Origin: Streptomyces noursei
GTDB taxonomy: Bacteria > Actinomycetota > Actinomycetes > Streptomycetales > Streptomycetaceae
NCBI RefSeq assembly: GCF_016917755.1
Contig: NZ_CP070326.1
Location: forward strand, 6,634,001-6,698,000
Reading direction: 5' to 3'
DNA: 64,000 nt
The first letter of the stretch is position 1; each line of letters begins with the position of its first letter. The notes under the pieces were generated by a model. The model saw nothing but the letters and a program-made list of their open reading frames with translations. It was not told the origin of the DNA and did no database searches. The position numbers and the translations under genes were made by a program. Of this stretch, positions 16,663 through 26,336 are shown piece by piece.

Positions 16663-17423
16663 CGCCCTCGGGGGCGCCGTCGGCACCGGTCCCCGGTCCT
16701 CGACGCGACGGCGCGCGCCCGGCCCCCGGCCGCGGCCCGCGCCTCGGTGCGCCCCCGAGCCGCCTGGTCGCCACCGCGACCCTGTGCGCCGCCCTCTTCG
16801 CCGCCGCGGCCGTCACCGTGGCCGTGCGGCACGGCGCCCCGCTCGCCCCCGAACGAGCCGCCCTCCACTGGTCCACCGCCCACCGCGGGGAGCCGCTGCG
16901 CCCCCTGGCCGGCGCCCTGACCACCACCGGCACCGGCGTCATGCCCTATCTGATGGCGCTCCTCGCCGGCCTCCTGGCCGGCCGCGACACCCCCGGCCGG
17001 ATCCGCGCGGCGGCCTGCGCAGTGCTCGTCCTCGCCGCCGGTCAGGCCATCCGCTACGGCCTGATGGCCCTGCTCGCCCGGCCCCGCCCGCCGCTCGCCG
17101 ACTGGGCCGCCCAGGCTTCCGGCCACTCCTTCCCCTCCGGCCACGCCACCACCTCCGCCCTGGCCGCCGGCCTCCTGGCCTGGGGCGTCCTGCACCGCAC
17201 CCGCCCCGGCACCGGCCGCCCCTGGTGCGCCCTGCTCGCCCTGTGGGCCGTCGGCGTCGGCCTCACCCGCGTCTACCTGGGCGTCCACTGGGCCGGCGAC
17301 GTTCTGGCCGGCTGGCTGCTGGCCGCCGCCCTGCTCTCGCTCGCCCTGCTCCTCGACCCCCTGGCCGTCCCCGGTCCGCGTCCACCGGCCGCGGTGGGAC
17401 CTCCCCCCAGCGCTTGGCCATGA
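16659..17423 (+). CDS. PAP2-superfamily protein with degenerate first motif
   Basis: Second PAP2-type membrane protein, 254 residues from a GTG overlapping the preceding stop (GTGA). A Pro/Ala/Arg-rich N-terminus of about 40 residues precedes the membrane segments. Motif 2 (FPSGHATT) and motif 3 (TRVYLGVHWAGD) are intact, with Thr replacing Ser in motif 3. Motif 1 is degenerate: in RYGLMALLARPRPP no lysine stands seven residues before either RP. Enzymes of this family normally need that Lys for phosphate binding, so activity may be reduced or altered. Translational coupling to the BcrC-like gene suggests a joint role. Confidence 0.82.
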   Translation: MTPSGAPSAPVPGPRRDGARPAPGRGPRLGAPPSRLVATATLCAALFAAAAVTVAVRHGAPLAPERAALHWSTAHRGEPLRPLAGALTTTGTGVMPYLMALLAGLLAGRDTPGRIRAAACAVLVLAAGQAIRYGLMALLARPRPPLADWAAQASGHSFPSGHATTSALAAGLLAWGVLHRTRPGTGRPWCALLALWAVGVGLTRVYLGVHWAGDVLAGWLLAAALLSLALLLDPLAVPGPRPPAAVGPPPSAWP

Positions 17424-17575
17424 TTCGCTGACGAACGCCCCAGGTCTTCGCCAAGGCCGCATGGACCCCCACCGCGGCGAGCACCACTGTCCTGGGCACC
17501 GGTGGCGCCTGTCGCGCCCGACCGCCACCGGCGCCGCGTCCGCACCCGTACCGACGCAGCACCAGGGGGACCGCA

Positions 17576-17872
17576 ATGAACCAGCCGACGAGCGCCCCGC
17601 CCACCACCCGCCCGACCCTCCCGGCCGCCGCCCGCCGCCGCTGCCCCGCCGCCGCGGCCGCCGACCCCACCCCGTGCGACGGCCCGCCCGACGCCGCCAC
17701 CCTCATCGACCGCCACGGTCGGGAGACGGCCGGCTGCGTCCAGCACTGCGCACGCCGCCTCCCCGGCCTCGACGGCGCCCGCGTCCACCCGTTCGTCCCC
17801 ACCGCCCGGGCCCTGGACATCTACTTCCGGGCCAGCGAACTCCCGCCGTTCGCCTGGGAGATAGGCCGCTAG
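17576..17872 (+). CDS. Hypothetical 98-residue protein
   Basis: Not recognised. The ATG at 17576 follows GGGGGA. The N-terminal third is Pro/Thr/Ala-rich; the remainder looks globular, with GRETAGCVQHCARRLPGLDG and a tail ALDIYFRASELPPFAWEIGR. Four cysteines are present (two in CVQHC). Its TAG stop codon straddles the left edge of the MITE at 17870; the uninterrupted sequence would also have ended in TAG at the same place, so the protein is unchanged by the insertion. Confidence 0.55.
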   Translation: MNQPTSAPPTTRPTLPAAARRRCPAAAAADPTPCDGPPDAATLIDRHGRETAGCVQHCARRLPGLDGARVHPFVPTARALDIYFRASELPPFAWEIGR

Positions 17873-18035
17873 GGCGCTTCTGACGGATCTCCGCGGCGTC
17901 GCGGCGCCTGGCACGCCCGCTCGCTGCGTTGCCGGGATGTCCCCATAGCTCCGCTATGAAGACATCCCGGCGCCTTGCGATCGCACGCACCAGGCGCCGC
18001 TCCTTCTTCCACGGAGATCCGTCAGAAGCGCCCTA
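17870..18035. mobile_element. MITE: 162-bp palindromic element flanked by TA duplications
   Basis: Non-coding element from 17872 to 18033 bounded by TA on both sides. The terminal inverted repeats are exact over 22 bp (17872-17893 against 18012-18033, beginning GGGCGCTTCTGACGG). Inner segments also pair: GCGGCGCCTGG with CCAGGCGCCGC, GCCGGGATGTC with GACATCCCGGC, and a central CATAGC-TCC-GCTATG. TA target duplication and absence of coding capacity point to a MITE mobilised by an IS630/Tc1-mariner-type transposase; none is in this window. Transcribed, it would fold into one long hairpin and may serve as a terminator for the upstream gene. Confidence 0.88.
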
Positions 18036-18077
18036 GCACCGGTCGTCGACCGCGCACCGGCTCCGGCCCACGAAAAC

Positions 18078-18122
18078 CGCCCCGGGCGCCGCCGGGACGA
18101 GGTCTCGGCGGCGCCCGGGGCG
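18078..18122 (-). terminator. Terminator downstream of sdaA
   Basis: Perfect 17-bp inverted repeat, 18078-18094 with 18106-18122, and an 11-nt loop. On the minus strand the hairpin is followed by GGTTTTC, a short U-tract. It ends the sdaA transcript about 20 bp after the stop. Confidence 0.85.
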
Positions 18123-18142
18123 TGGCGCGTGGGGTGCGGGGA

Positions 18143-19525
<1,383 letters not shown>

Positions 19526-19850
19526 GGGGGCTGACTCCCTTGTCTGCTCGTGGTGGATGGTGGAGCACATCGGGGCAGGACGGGGTGTTTCCGGCCCGAC
19601 TGTCGAGCGTAACCCGCTCGCGGGGGATTGCCGCCGGATGGGAGGCGGCGGGCGGGGGAAGGGGAGATGAAGCCGGACGGATCCGGACGGAGCCGGACGG
19701 AGGGCGCCGGTGCGCGCGGAGGGTGTCCGGGGCGGGGGAAAGGCGGTGCGGCCGCCGGTCGGGCCGGGGCTCGTCGGGGCGGCGGCGGGCCGGCGGACCG
19801 GTCCGCCGCCGCTGGTCACCGGGGGCCGTGGCGCCCCGGCGACCGGCCCG
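19526..19850. other. 325-bp region between glyA and sdaA, no gene seen
   Basis: No coding frame with a ribosome site. It has short direct repeats of CCGGACGGA around 19674-19700. It must contain either read-through transcript from glyA or a dedicated sdaA promoter; no clear -35/-10 was found by eye. Confidence 0.35.
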
Positions 19851-21110
19851 TCACAGCGACGGGTACAGCGGGTACTTCTCCGCCAGGGCGGTGACCCGAG
19901 CCGTGAGCGCCTCGCGGTCGTAGCTGGGCTTGAGCGCCTCGGCGATGATGTCGGCGACCTCGCGGAAGTCCTCGGCCTGGAAGCCGCGGGTGGCCAGGGC
20001 CGGGGTGCCGATCCGCAGGCCGGAGGTGACCATCGGGGGCCGCGGGTCGTTCGGGATGGCGTTGCGGTTGACGGTGATGCCGACCTCGTGGAGGCGGTCC
20101 TCGGCCTGCTGGCCGTCGAGGGCCGAGTCCCGCAGGTCGACCAGGACGAGGTGGACGTCGGTGCCGCCGGAGAGCACCGAGACGCCGTGCTCCTTGACGT
20201 CGTCCTGGATCAGGCGCTCGGCCAGGATCCTGGCGCCCTCCAGGGTGCGCTGCTGGCGCTCCTTGAACTCCTCCGACGCGGCGACCTTGAAGGACACCGC
20301 CTTGGCGGCGATCACGTGCTCCAGCGGACCGCCCTGCTGACCGGGGAAGACCGCGGAGTTGATCTTCTTGGCCAGCTCGGCGGTGGAGAGGATCACACCG
20401 CCGCGGGGGCCGCCCAGCGTCTTGTGCGTGGTGGTGGTCACGACGTGGGCGTGCGGCACGGGGGAGGGGTGCAGCCCCGCGGCCACCAGGCCGGCGAAGT
20501 GAGCCATGTCGACCATCAGGTACGCGCCGACCTCGTCCGCGATCCGGCGGAAGGCGGCGAAGTCGAGCTGGCGCGGGTAGGCGGACCAGCCGGCGACGAT
20601 CAGCTTGGGGCGGTGCTCCTTGGCGAGGCGCTCGACCTCCTCCATGTCGACCAGGTTGGTCTTCTCGTCGACGTGGTAGGGCACCACGTTGTAGAGCTTG
20701 CCGGAGAAGTTGATCTTCATGCCGTGGGTCAGGTGCCCACCGTGGGCGAGGTTCAGACCCAGGATGGTGTCGCCCGGCTTGATCAGCGCGAACATCGCGG
20801 CGGCGTTGGCCTGCGCGCCGGAGTGCGGCTGGACGTTGGCGGCCTCGGCGCCGAAGAGCGCCTTGATCCGGTCGATGGCGATCTGCTCGACGACGTCGAC
20901 GTGCTCACAGCCGCCGTAGTAGCGGCGGCCCGGGTAGCCCTCGGCGTACTTGTTGGTCAGGACCGAGCCCTGGGCCTCCATGACGGCGACCGGGGCGAAG
21001 TTCTCCGACGCGATCATTTCGAGGGTGGACTGCTGACGGTGCAACTCGGCGTCGACGGCGGCGGCGACGTCGGGGTCGAGCTCGTGCAGGGAGCTGTTCA
21101 GAAGCGACAT
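19851..21110 (-). CDS. glyA: Serine hydroxymethyltransferase
   Basis: PLP enzyme interconverting serine and glycine with transfer of a one-carbon unit to tetrahydrofolate. The 419 residues have the normal length, with the start motif MIASENFAP, EGYPGRRYYGGCEHVD, the PLP lysine Lys230 in TTTTHKTLGGPRGG, and PGQQGGPLEHVIAAKA. It lies 66 bp downstream of gcvH on the same strand, so it is probably in the riboswitch-led gcvT-gcvH-glyA operon. Actinomycetes often carry a second glyA elsewhere; this copy's position suggests a role in glycine catabolism. Confidence 0.96.
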   Translation of the reverse strand: MSLLNSSLHELDPDVAAAVDAELHRQQSTLEMIASENFAPVAVMEAQGSVLTNKYAEGYPGRRYYGGCEHVDVVEQIAIDRIKALFGAEAANVQPHSGAQANAAAMFALIKPGDTILGLNLAHGGHLTHGMKINFSGKLYNVVPYHVDEKTNLVDMEEVERLAKEHRPKLIVAGWSAYPRQLDFAAFRRIADEVGAYLMVDMAHFAGLVAAGLHPSPVPHAHVVTTTTHKTLGGPRGGVILSTAELAKKINSAVFPGQQGGPLEHVIAAKAVSFKVAASEEFKERQQRTLEGARILAERLIQDDVKEHGVSVLSGGTDVHLVLVDLRDSALDGQQAEDRLHEVGITVNRNAIPNDPRPPMVTSGLRIGTPALATRGFQAEDFREVADIIAEALKPSYDREALTARVTALAEKYPLYPSL

Positions 21111-21176
21111 GGGACTTCCTGGAGAGAGGGGGAGCGGGCGGGGCGCCGCGGCCCCGCCCGTGCGGTGGCGGGAGGG

Positions 21177-21554
21177 TCAGCCGGCGGCGAAGGCGGTGTA
21201 CTCGTCGGCCGTGAGCAGGTCCTCCGGCTCGCCGCTGATCTTCACCTTGAACAGCCAACCGCCCTCGAACGGGGCGGAGTTCACCAGCGAGGGGTCGTTG
21301 GCGACCTCTTCGTTGACCTCGGTGATCTCGCCGTCCACGGGCGAGTAGAGGTCACTGACCGACTTGGTCGACTCCAGCTCGCCGCAGGACTCGCCCGCGG
21401 TGACGGTGGCCCCGACCTCGGGGAGCTGCACGAAGACGACGTCGCCGAGCGCGTTCGCCGCGTGCTCGGTGATGCCGACCGTCGAGACGCCGCCCTCGGC
21501 GTCCGACAGCCACTCGTGCTCCTTGCTGTAGCGCAGCTGCTGGGGGTTGTCCAT
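21177..21554 (-). CDS. gcvH: Glycine cleavage system H protein
   Basis: Lipoyl carrier that shuttles the aminomethyl group between the P, T and L proteins of the glycine cleavage complex. It has 125 residues with the lipoylation site Lys64 in GELESTKSVSDLYSP. The start MDNPQQLRYSKEHEWL is typical; the ATG at 21554 follows AGGAGAA. It lies between gcvT and glyA on the same strand. The gcvP gene for the decarboxylase subunit is not in this window. Confidence 0.96.
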   Translation of the reverse strand: MDNPQQLRYSKEHEWLSDAEGGVSTVGITEHAANALGDVVFVQLPEVGATVTAGESCGELESTKSVSDLYSPVDGEITEVNEEVANDPSLVNSAPFEGGWLFKVKISGEPEDLLTADEYTAFAAG

Positions 21555-21676
21555 GGCTCGATTCTCCTGTACGCGGGGGTGTGATCGTGAATGGGGTCTT
21601 GCCCAGTGAGACACGTCGTGCCGGACGCAACAGCGCAGGTCCGCGACGGGCACCGCGGACTCGCCGGCGCCGTCGG

Positions 21677-22795
21677 CTACTTCTGCCGCTTGTAGAAGGG
21701 CAGCGCGACGACCTCGTACGGCTCGTGCGTGCCTCGGATGTCCACCCGGACGCCCTCCGCGCCCGGTGTGGCGTACCCGGCGTCGACGTAGGCCATGGCG
21801 ATCGGCTTGCCGAGGGTCGGGGAGGGCGCCCCCGAGGTGACCTCGCCGATCACCGTGCCGTCGGCGGCGACGACCGGGTAGCCGGCGCGCGGCACCCGGC
21901 GCCCCCCGGCGACCAGACCCACCAGCTTGCGCGGCGGGTTCTGCTCGGCGCGCTCCGCGGCCGCCTCAAGCGCCGCGCGCCCGACGAAGTCGCCCTCCTT
22001 CTCGAACTTCACGACCCGGCCCAGGCCCGCGTCGAAGGGGGTGAGCGCGGTCGTCAGCTCGTGCCCGTACAGCGGCATCCCCGCCTCCAGGCGCAGGGTG
22101 TCGCGGCAGGACAGTCCGCACGGGACCAGTCCGACGTCCCGGCCCGCCTCGGTCAGCGCCTCCCACACCGCGACCGCGTCGGCCGGCCGGACGAACAGCT
22201 CGAAGCCGTCCTCGCCGGTGTAGCCGGTCCGGGCGATCAGCGCCTGCACGCCGGCGACCGTGCCGGGCAGGCCGGCGTAGTACTTCAGCCCGTCCAGGTC
22301 GGCGTCCGTGATCTTTTTGAGGATGCCGGGGGACTCGGGTCCCTGCACCGCGATCAGCGCGTAGGCGTCCCGGTCGTCGCGGACCGCGGCGTCGAAGCCC
22401 GCCTGTCGCGCGGCCAGCGCGTCCAGCACCACCTGGGCGTTGGAGGCGTTGGCGACGACCATGAACTCCCGCTCGTCGAGGCGGTAGACGATCAGGTCGT
22501 CGAGGATCCCGCCGTCGGTGGCGCAGATCATCGTGTAGCGGGCCCGCCCGACCTTCAGGGCGCCGATGTTGCCGACCAGCGCGTAGTCCAGCAGTGCGCC
22601 GGCCTGCGGACCGGTGACGGTGATCTCGCCCATGTGGGAGAGGTCGAACAGGCCGGCACGGGTGCGGACCGCGACATGCTCCTCGCGTTCGCTGCTGTAG
22701 CGCAGCGGCATGTCCCAGCCGGCGAAGTCGGTCATGGTCGCGCCGAGCGCGCGGTGCGTGGCATCCAGCGCAGTACGGCGGGGGGCTTCAGTCAT
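21677..22795 (-). CDS. gcvT: Glycine cleavage system T protein (aminomethyltransferase)
   Basis: Transfers the methylene group from the H-protein-bound intermediate to tetrahydrofolate, releasing ammonia. The 372 residues show DFAGWDMPLRYSSEREEHVAVR, FDLSHMGEITVTGP, RTGYTGEDGFELFV and the C-terminal barrel TSGAPSPTLGKPIAMAYV. The ATG at 22795 gives the conventional N-terminus. It is the first gene after a tandem glycine riboswitch, so expression should rise with glycine. gcvH, glyA and possibly sdaA follow. Confidence 0.96.
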   Translation of the reverse strand: MTEAPRRTALDATHRALGATMTDFAGWDMPLRYSSEREEHVAVRTRAGLFDLSHMGEITVTGPQAGALLDYALVGNIGALKVGRARYTMICATDGGILDDLIVYRLDEREFMVVANASNAQVVLDALAARQAGFDAAVRDDRDAYALIAVQGPESPGILKKITDADLDGLKYYAGLPGTVAGVQALIARTGYTGEDGFELFVRPADAVAVWEALTEAGRDVGLVPCGLSCRDTLRLEAGMPLYGHELTTALTPFDAGLGRVVKFEKEGDFVGRAALEAAAERAEQNPPRKLVGLVAGGRRVPRAGYPVVAADGTVIGEVTSGAPSPTLGKPIAMAYVDAGYATPGAEGVRVDIRGTHEPYEVVALPFYKRQK

Positions 22796-22836
22796 CGTTC
22801 CGGGCTCCCAGGCATGGGTGACAAGACGGTCTCCCC

Positions 22837-23037
22837 ATCTGTCATCGGAACCTGAGAGGTTCACCGGGAGCCCGCGAACGAGCCCGGTTTGCACCTTGGG
22901 TGGAGCCGCCCCTTCAGCCAGGCAGTGGCTCGCTTTTCAGATCTGCCTCGCCCGCGCGGTATAGGGGCCTGAGAGATTCAAGGGAGGACTTGCTCCTTCG
23001 GCGCCCCGCCGTGGCGGCCGGGGACTCTCCCGCGCGG
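22837..23037 (-). ncRNA. Tandem glycine riboswitch upstream of gcvT
   Basis: Two consecutive glycine aptamers on the minus strand. Aptamer 1 (23037 to 22953) has a P1 stem of CCGCGCGG type, the start GGGAGAG, the core GCCGAAGGAGCAAG and TCTCTCAGG. Aptamer 2 (22942 to 22837) has P1 ATCTG/CAGAT, the core GGCTGAAGGGGC, an extended P3 arm, and CCTCTCAGGTTCCGATGACAG. They are joined by a short linker, and the second ends about 40 bp before the gcvT ATG. This class activates glycine cleavage genes when glycine is abundant. No U-tract terminator is seen, so control may be translational. Confidence 0.92.
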
Positions 23038-23319
23038 ATTCAAGCGGCCGGTATGGAGTTGGGCTGGCTGTTGCACGAGTGACCTTCCGGTGTGCCCGTG
23101 GCGGCCACATCATTACACGGGATCGCCGGATACAGGAGCCCCGGCCGGCATCCCGTTCCCGCTCACCCACACCGCGGCCCGGATCCGGGACCCGCCTCCG
23201 GACCGCCGGATCCGGTGGCGCCGGGCGCCATCGCCTTGCTGCTCATTACCTTTTCTTGACACTCTGCGGGCAGGTCGGGTCCCGAACCCGGCCTGAGCCG
23301 ACGGGGAGGGGCGATCACG

Positions 23320-24123
23320 GTGCACAGCGAAGCGGCATACGCGACGACGGCGGGGACGGCACCCGGGCCCGCGCCCGAGCCCGCGCCTGCCGGGCCCCGG
23401 GCGGCGCGCCGGCCGCGCCCCACCGCCCGCCCCGACCGGGTCCGGACCACCGACCTCCGCGACGGCGCCCGCGCCCCCCGCACCGCGCTCCGCTTCGCGC
23501 CCGGCGACCTGATCGTGGTTTCCGGCCTGCCCGGCAGCGGCAAGAGCACCCTGATGCAGCGGGTGCTGCCGACGCGCGACGGCCGCGGCGACCCGGTGTA
23601 CCGCATCGACTCCCAGGACAGCCGGGAGCGTTGGGAGCGGGGCCGGCTGCGGCACCTGCCGTACGCGCTCTACCGCCCGCTGGTCCGGGCCGCCCACTAT
23701 CGCGCCCTGCGCCGGGCGCTGCGCACCGGCGGCAGCGTGGTGGTGCACGACTGCGGGACGCTGGCGTGGGTGCGCCGTTGGCTCGCCCGGACTGCCCGGC
23801 GCGACGGCCGGGGCCTGCACCTGGTGCTGCTCGACGTGCCGCCCGGGACGGCGCTGGGCGGCCAACGGGCGCGCGGCCGCGGGGTGTCGCGGTACGCCTT
23901 CGCCCGACACCGCCGAGCGGTGCGCCGGCTGGTCGCCCGCGCCGAGGAGGCCCGGCTGCCCGCGGGCTTCCGCTCCGCGGTGCTGCTGGACCGGTCCGCC
24001 GCCGGGGTCCTGGAGCGCGTCACGTTCACCGCCCCCGCCGGGGTCGTCCGCGCCCGCCCCGGTGGTGCGCCCGCCGCGGACGCCACCGGCTTCGGGGAGC
24101 GGCCCTCGGGGACCGTCCGGTAG
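23320..24123 (+). CDS. P-loop nucleotide kinase-like protein (AAA_33 type)
   Basis: Stand-alone P-loop protein of 267 residues from a GTG at 23320. After a 55-residue Ala/Pro/Arg-rich leader comes VVSGLPGSGKSTLMQR (Walker A, Gly69-Thr77), a segment VYRIDSQDSRERW, VVVHDCGTLAWVRRWL (likely Walker B-like) and VLLDVPPGTALGGQ. This layout resembles AAA_33/zeta-toxin-type or small-molecule kinases that phosphorylate sugars or nucleotides; the substrate is unknown. It is divergent from the glycine-riboswitch operon and is followed by the SseB pair. Confidence 0.7.
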   Translation: MHSEAAYATTAGTAPGPAPEPAPAGPRAARRPRPTARPDRVRTTDLRDGARAPRTALRFAPGDLIVVSGLPGSGKSTLMQRVLPTRDGRGDPVYRIDSQDSRERWERGRLRHLPYALYRPLVRAAHYRALRRALRTGGSVVVHDCGTLAWVRRWLARTARRDGRGLHLVLLDVPPGTALGGQRARGRGVSRYAFARHRRAVRRLVARAEEARLPAGFRSAVLLDRSAAGVLERVTFTAPAGVVRARPGGAPAADATGFGERPSGTVR

Positions 24124-24247
24124 ATCACGGCGGGGCCCGGTCCACCGGAGCGGCCCTGGCCCGTTAGGGTCTGACCCACCGGGCGGGCCCGTGGACCCGC
24201 CCCCAGGGTCAGGGGCCGGGCAGCGCGGCCAGTAATGGGTGGGTGAG

Positions 24248-25093
24248 ATGAACTATCCGGACAATTACCCGCAGCACGGTGGTCCGGTGTCGGGGCACGT
24301 CCCGGACGCGGGGATACCGCAGTTGGCCTGGCCGGCCAACGAGCTGGAGGAGGTGCTGGCCGCGTCGGTCGGACACCCCGAGGCCGGCGGCCGGATCGTC
24401 GAGGTGCTGGGCCGCAGCCGGGTGTGGGTGCCGCTGCCCGAGGGCGGCGGCCCGGAGAGCGCCGGCTTCGGCACGGCCGGCCTGGACCTGCCGACCGTCG
24501 AGGTCGGCGGCGCCGCCTACGTCCCGGTCTTCAGCTCCGAGCAGGAGTTCCTGCGGGTCGTCGGGCCGCACATGTCGTACACCGTCGCGCCCGCCCGGGA
24601 GTTCGCCCGCGGGCTGCCGCCGCTGCTGGGCATCGCGGTCAACCCGGACGGCACCGTCGGCGTCCCGCTGCCGCCGCCCGCGGTGGCCGAAATGTGTCGT
24701 GCCGGACGGACCGAACTGGACGGCCCGCAGGGCGGCGGCGCCCGGGTGCGGCTCTTCGAACCGGACTGGCAGGACGAACCGGTGGACTTCCTGGCCGCCG
24801 CCGGCCTGGCGTTCTCCGAGGCCGGCTTCGTGCTGACCGCCCGCCGCGCGCTGGCCAGCGTCGAGGGCGACACGCCGGCGCTCTTCGTCGGGGTGCAGGT
24901 GGAGGTCGCCCCGGAGCGGCTGCACGACGGCGGCGCCCGCGACGAGGTGCTGACCGCGCTGGGGCGGGCGCTGGGCCAGGTGCCGGTGCCCTGGCCGGTC
25001 CAGCTCGTCCTGCTCGACATCGCCCAGGGCGACCCGGTCGCCGACTGGATGCTGGAGCGCGTGCGGCCCTTCTACACCCGGGACCACTCGTAA
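24248..25093 (+). CDS. SseB-like protein, copy 1 (enhanced serine sensitivity)
   Basis: Cytoplasmic protein of the SseB family, originally linked in E. coli to serine sensitivity; biochemical role unknown. The 281 residues contain an SseB N-terminal domain with TVEVGGAAYVPVFSSEQEFL and GLPPLLGIAVNPDG, then an SseB C-terminal domain ending VADWMLERVRPFYTRD. The ATG at 24248 is chosen because GGGTGGGTGAG precedes it; a GTG at 24239 would add three residues. It is 53 bp upstream of a second SseB-like gene. The neighbourhood of sdaA, glyA and gcv fits a link to serine metabolism. Confidence 0.82.
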   Translation: MNYPDNYPQHGGPVSGHVPDAGIPQLAWPANELEEVLAASVGHPEAGGRIVEVLGRSRVWVPLPEGGGPESAGFGTAGLDLPTVEVGGAAYVPVFSSEQEFLRVVGPHMSYTVAPAREFARGLPPLLGIAVNPDGTVGVPLPPPAVAEMCRAGRTELDGPQGGGARVRLFEPDWQDEPVDFLAAAGLAFSEAGFVLTARRALASVEGDTPALFVGVQVEVAPERLHDGGARDEVLTALGRALGQVPVPWPVQLVLLDIAQGDPVADWMLERVRPFYTRDHS

Positions 25094-25146
25094 GCTGGTG
25101 GAACGACGGGCGGGCGCAGGCCCTGCCGGGAGAAGGGACGGACCAC

Positions 25147-25935
25147 GTGAGCGCCGGTGCGCATCAGGGAGCGGCGGCCGACCAGGTCGAGCAGATGCTG
25201 CGACAGGTCTCGCCCGGGCGCTATGACGCCTACGAGGCGCTGCTGGGCGCCCTCGCGCACGGGCAGGTCTGGATGCTCCTGTGGCACGGCCGGGCCGGGC
25301 AACCCGACGCGCAGTACGGCAACATGGAGGTCGACGGGCTGGGGTACGCCCCCTGCGTGACCTCCGCGGCCGAACTCGCCGCCTCCGGCTGGACCCGCGA
25401 CCACGAACTCGTCAGCGGCCCCGAGATCGCCGCCTCGCTCTTCCCCGACCGCTGGGGGCTGTGGCTGAATCCGCACGCCCCCGGCGGCGGCGTCGGCATC
25501 CCCTGGCTCGATCTGCGCCGGATCGCCGCCGGCCTCGACCGGCTGCCGGCCGGACCGCTGCGGATCTCCGAACCGGTCATCGACATCCCGCAGTTCTACG
25601 CCCTGCTTGCGCAGAACGCCCACCGGACGCCCCCCGTGCGGTCGTTGCGCCGGGCTTGGGTGCAACCGGCCCTCGGTGCCCCGTATCTGGCGATCGGGTT
25701 GGATCTGTACGACACCGGGCAGCCGTCGGTGGACGCCGCGCGGATGATGATCCAGCAGTCGATGGGTGCCGTGCCGGACGGCCTGCCGGTCTCCACGGTC
25801 GCCATGAACGACGAGTACGACCCGGTCGGGATGTGGATGCGGGCGTGCGCCCGTCCGTTCTTCGACCGCGACGGCTACGCCCAGCCGCCGGTGCCCGGAC
25901 CCACCTACGGTTACGGCTACCCGCGCCCCTATTGA
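25147..25935 (+). CDS. SseB-like protein, copy 2
   Basis: Second SseB-family protein, 262 residues from a GTG preceded by AGAAGGGA. The N-terminal half has QVSPGRYDAYEALLGALAHGQVWMLLWHG and LGYAPCVTSAAELAASGW; the C-terminal half ends GMWMRACARPFFDRDGYA, matching the end of copy 1, then a Tyr/Pro/Gly-rich tail (GPTYGYGYPRPY). The two proteins share layout rather than close identity, pointing to an old duplication. They are almost certainly co-transcribed. Function beyond the family name is unknown. Confidence 0.8.
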   Translation: MSAGAHQGAAADQVEQMLRQVSPGRYDAYEALLGALAHGQVWMLLWHGRAGQPDAQYGNMEVDGLGYAPCVTSAAELAASGWTRDHELVSGPEIAASLFPDRWGLWLNPHAPGGGVGIPWLDLRRIAAGLDRLPAGPLRISEPVIDIPQFYALLAQNAHRTPPVRSLRRAWVQPALGAPYLAIGLDLYDTGQPSVDAARMMIQQSMGAVPDGLPVSTVAMNDEYDPVGMWMRACARPFFDRDGYAQPPVPGPTYGYGYPRPY

Positions 25936-26336
25936 CGCCGACGGGGGAGCACCCGTCCTGCCGTTCTTGGCCTGAATTCCCCCTTTCCGTACGGCGGTTG
26001 ATGCCTCTTCTCGCCGCCTCGCGCACCGCTGAGTCCGCCCTGGTGTTCGTATAACGGAAAGCCGCGGACCACATCACAGTTACGCATCCATTCACCGTCA
26101 GGGCTGGTGAGTGATCGCGAGTCGGATGAAGACTCCCGGCATCGAGGACCTCGGTCCTTTGTACGAGCGCCATCCCCCACCGACGTCACGCACGCTTCCG
26201 ACACGTCCGCAGCGCCAACTCCCGTGCGACCTGGCGGAGATGGCGGCAGGGGGACACACCAGTGAGGTAGAAACCAGGCCGCTACCGCGGCGGGCACAGG
26301 TCGGCCACCGTCGGCCGGGAGGGGTTCTGATCCACC
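25936..26336. other. 401-bp region upstream of the peptide ABC operon, no gene seen
   Basis: No supported gene. It is noticeably less GC-rich than its surroundings at 25970-26110, which marks the probable promoter region for the transporter. The leader to the first permease would be long. Confidence 0.4.

Noticed and set aside
17880..18030. tRNA or structured ncRNA gene
   Set aside because: The long palindrome with TA duplications and exact terminal repeats fits a MITE; no tRNA arms.
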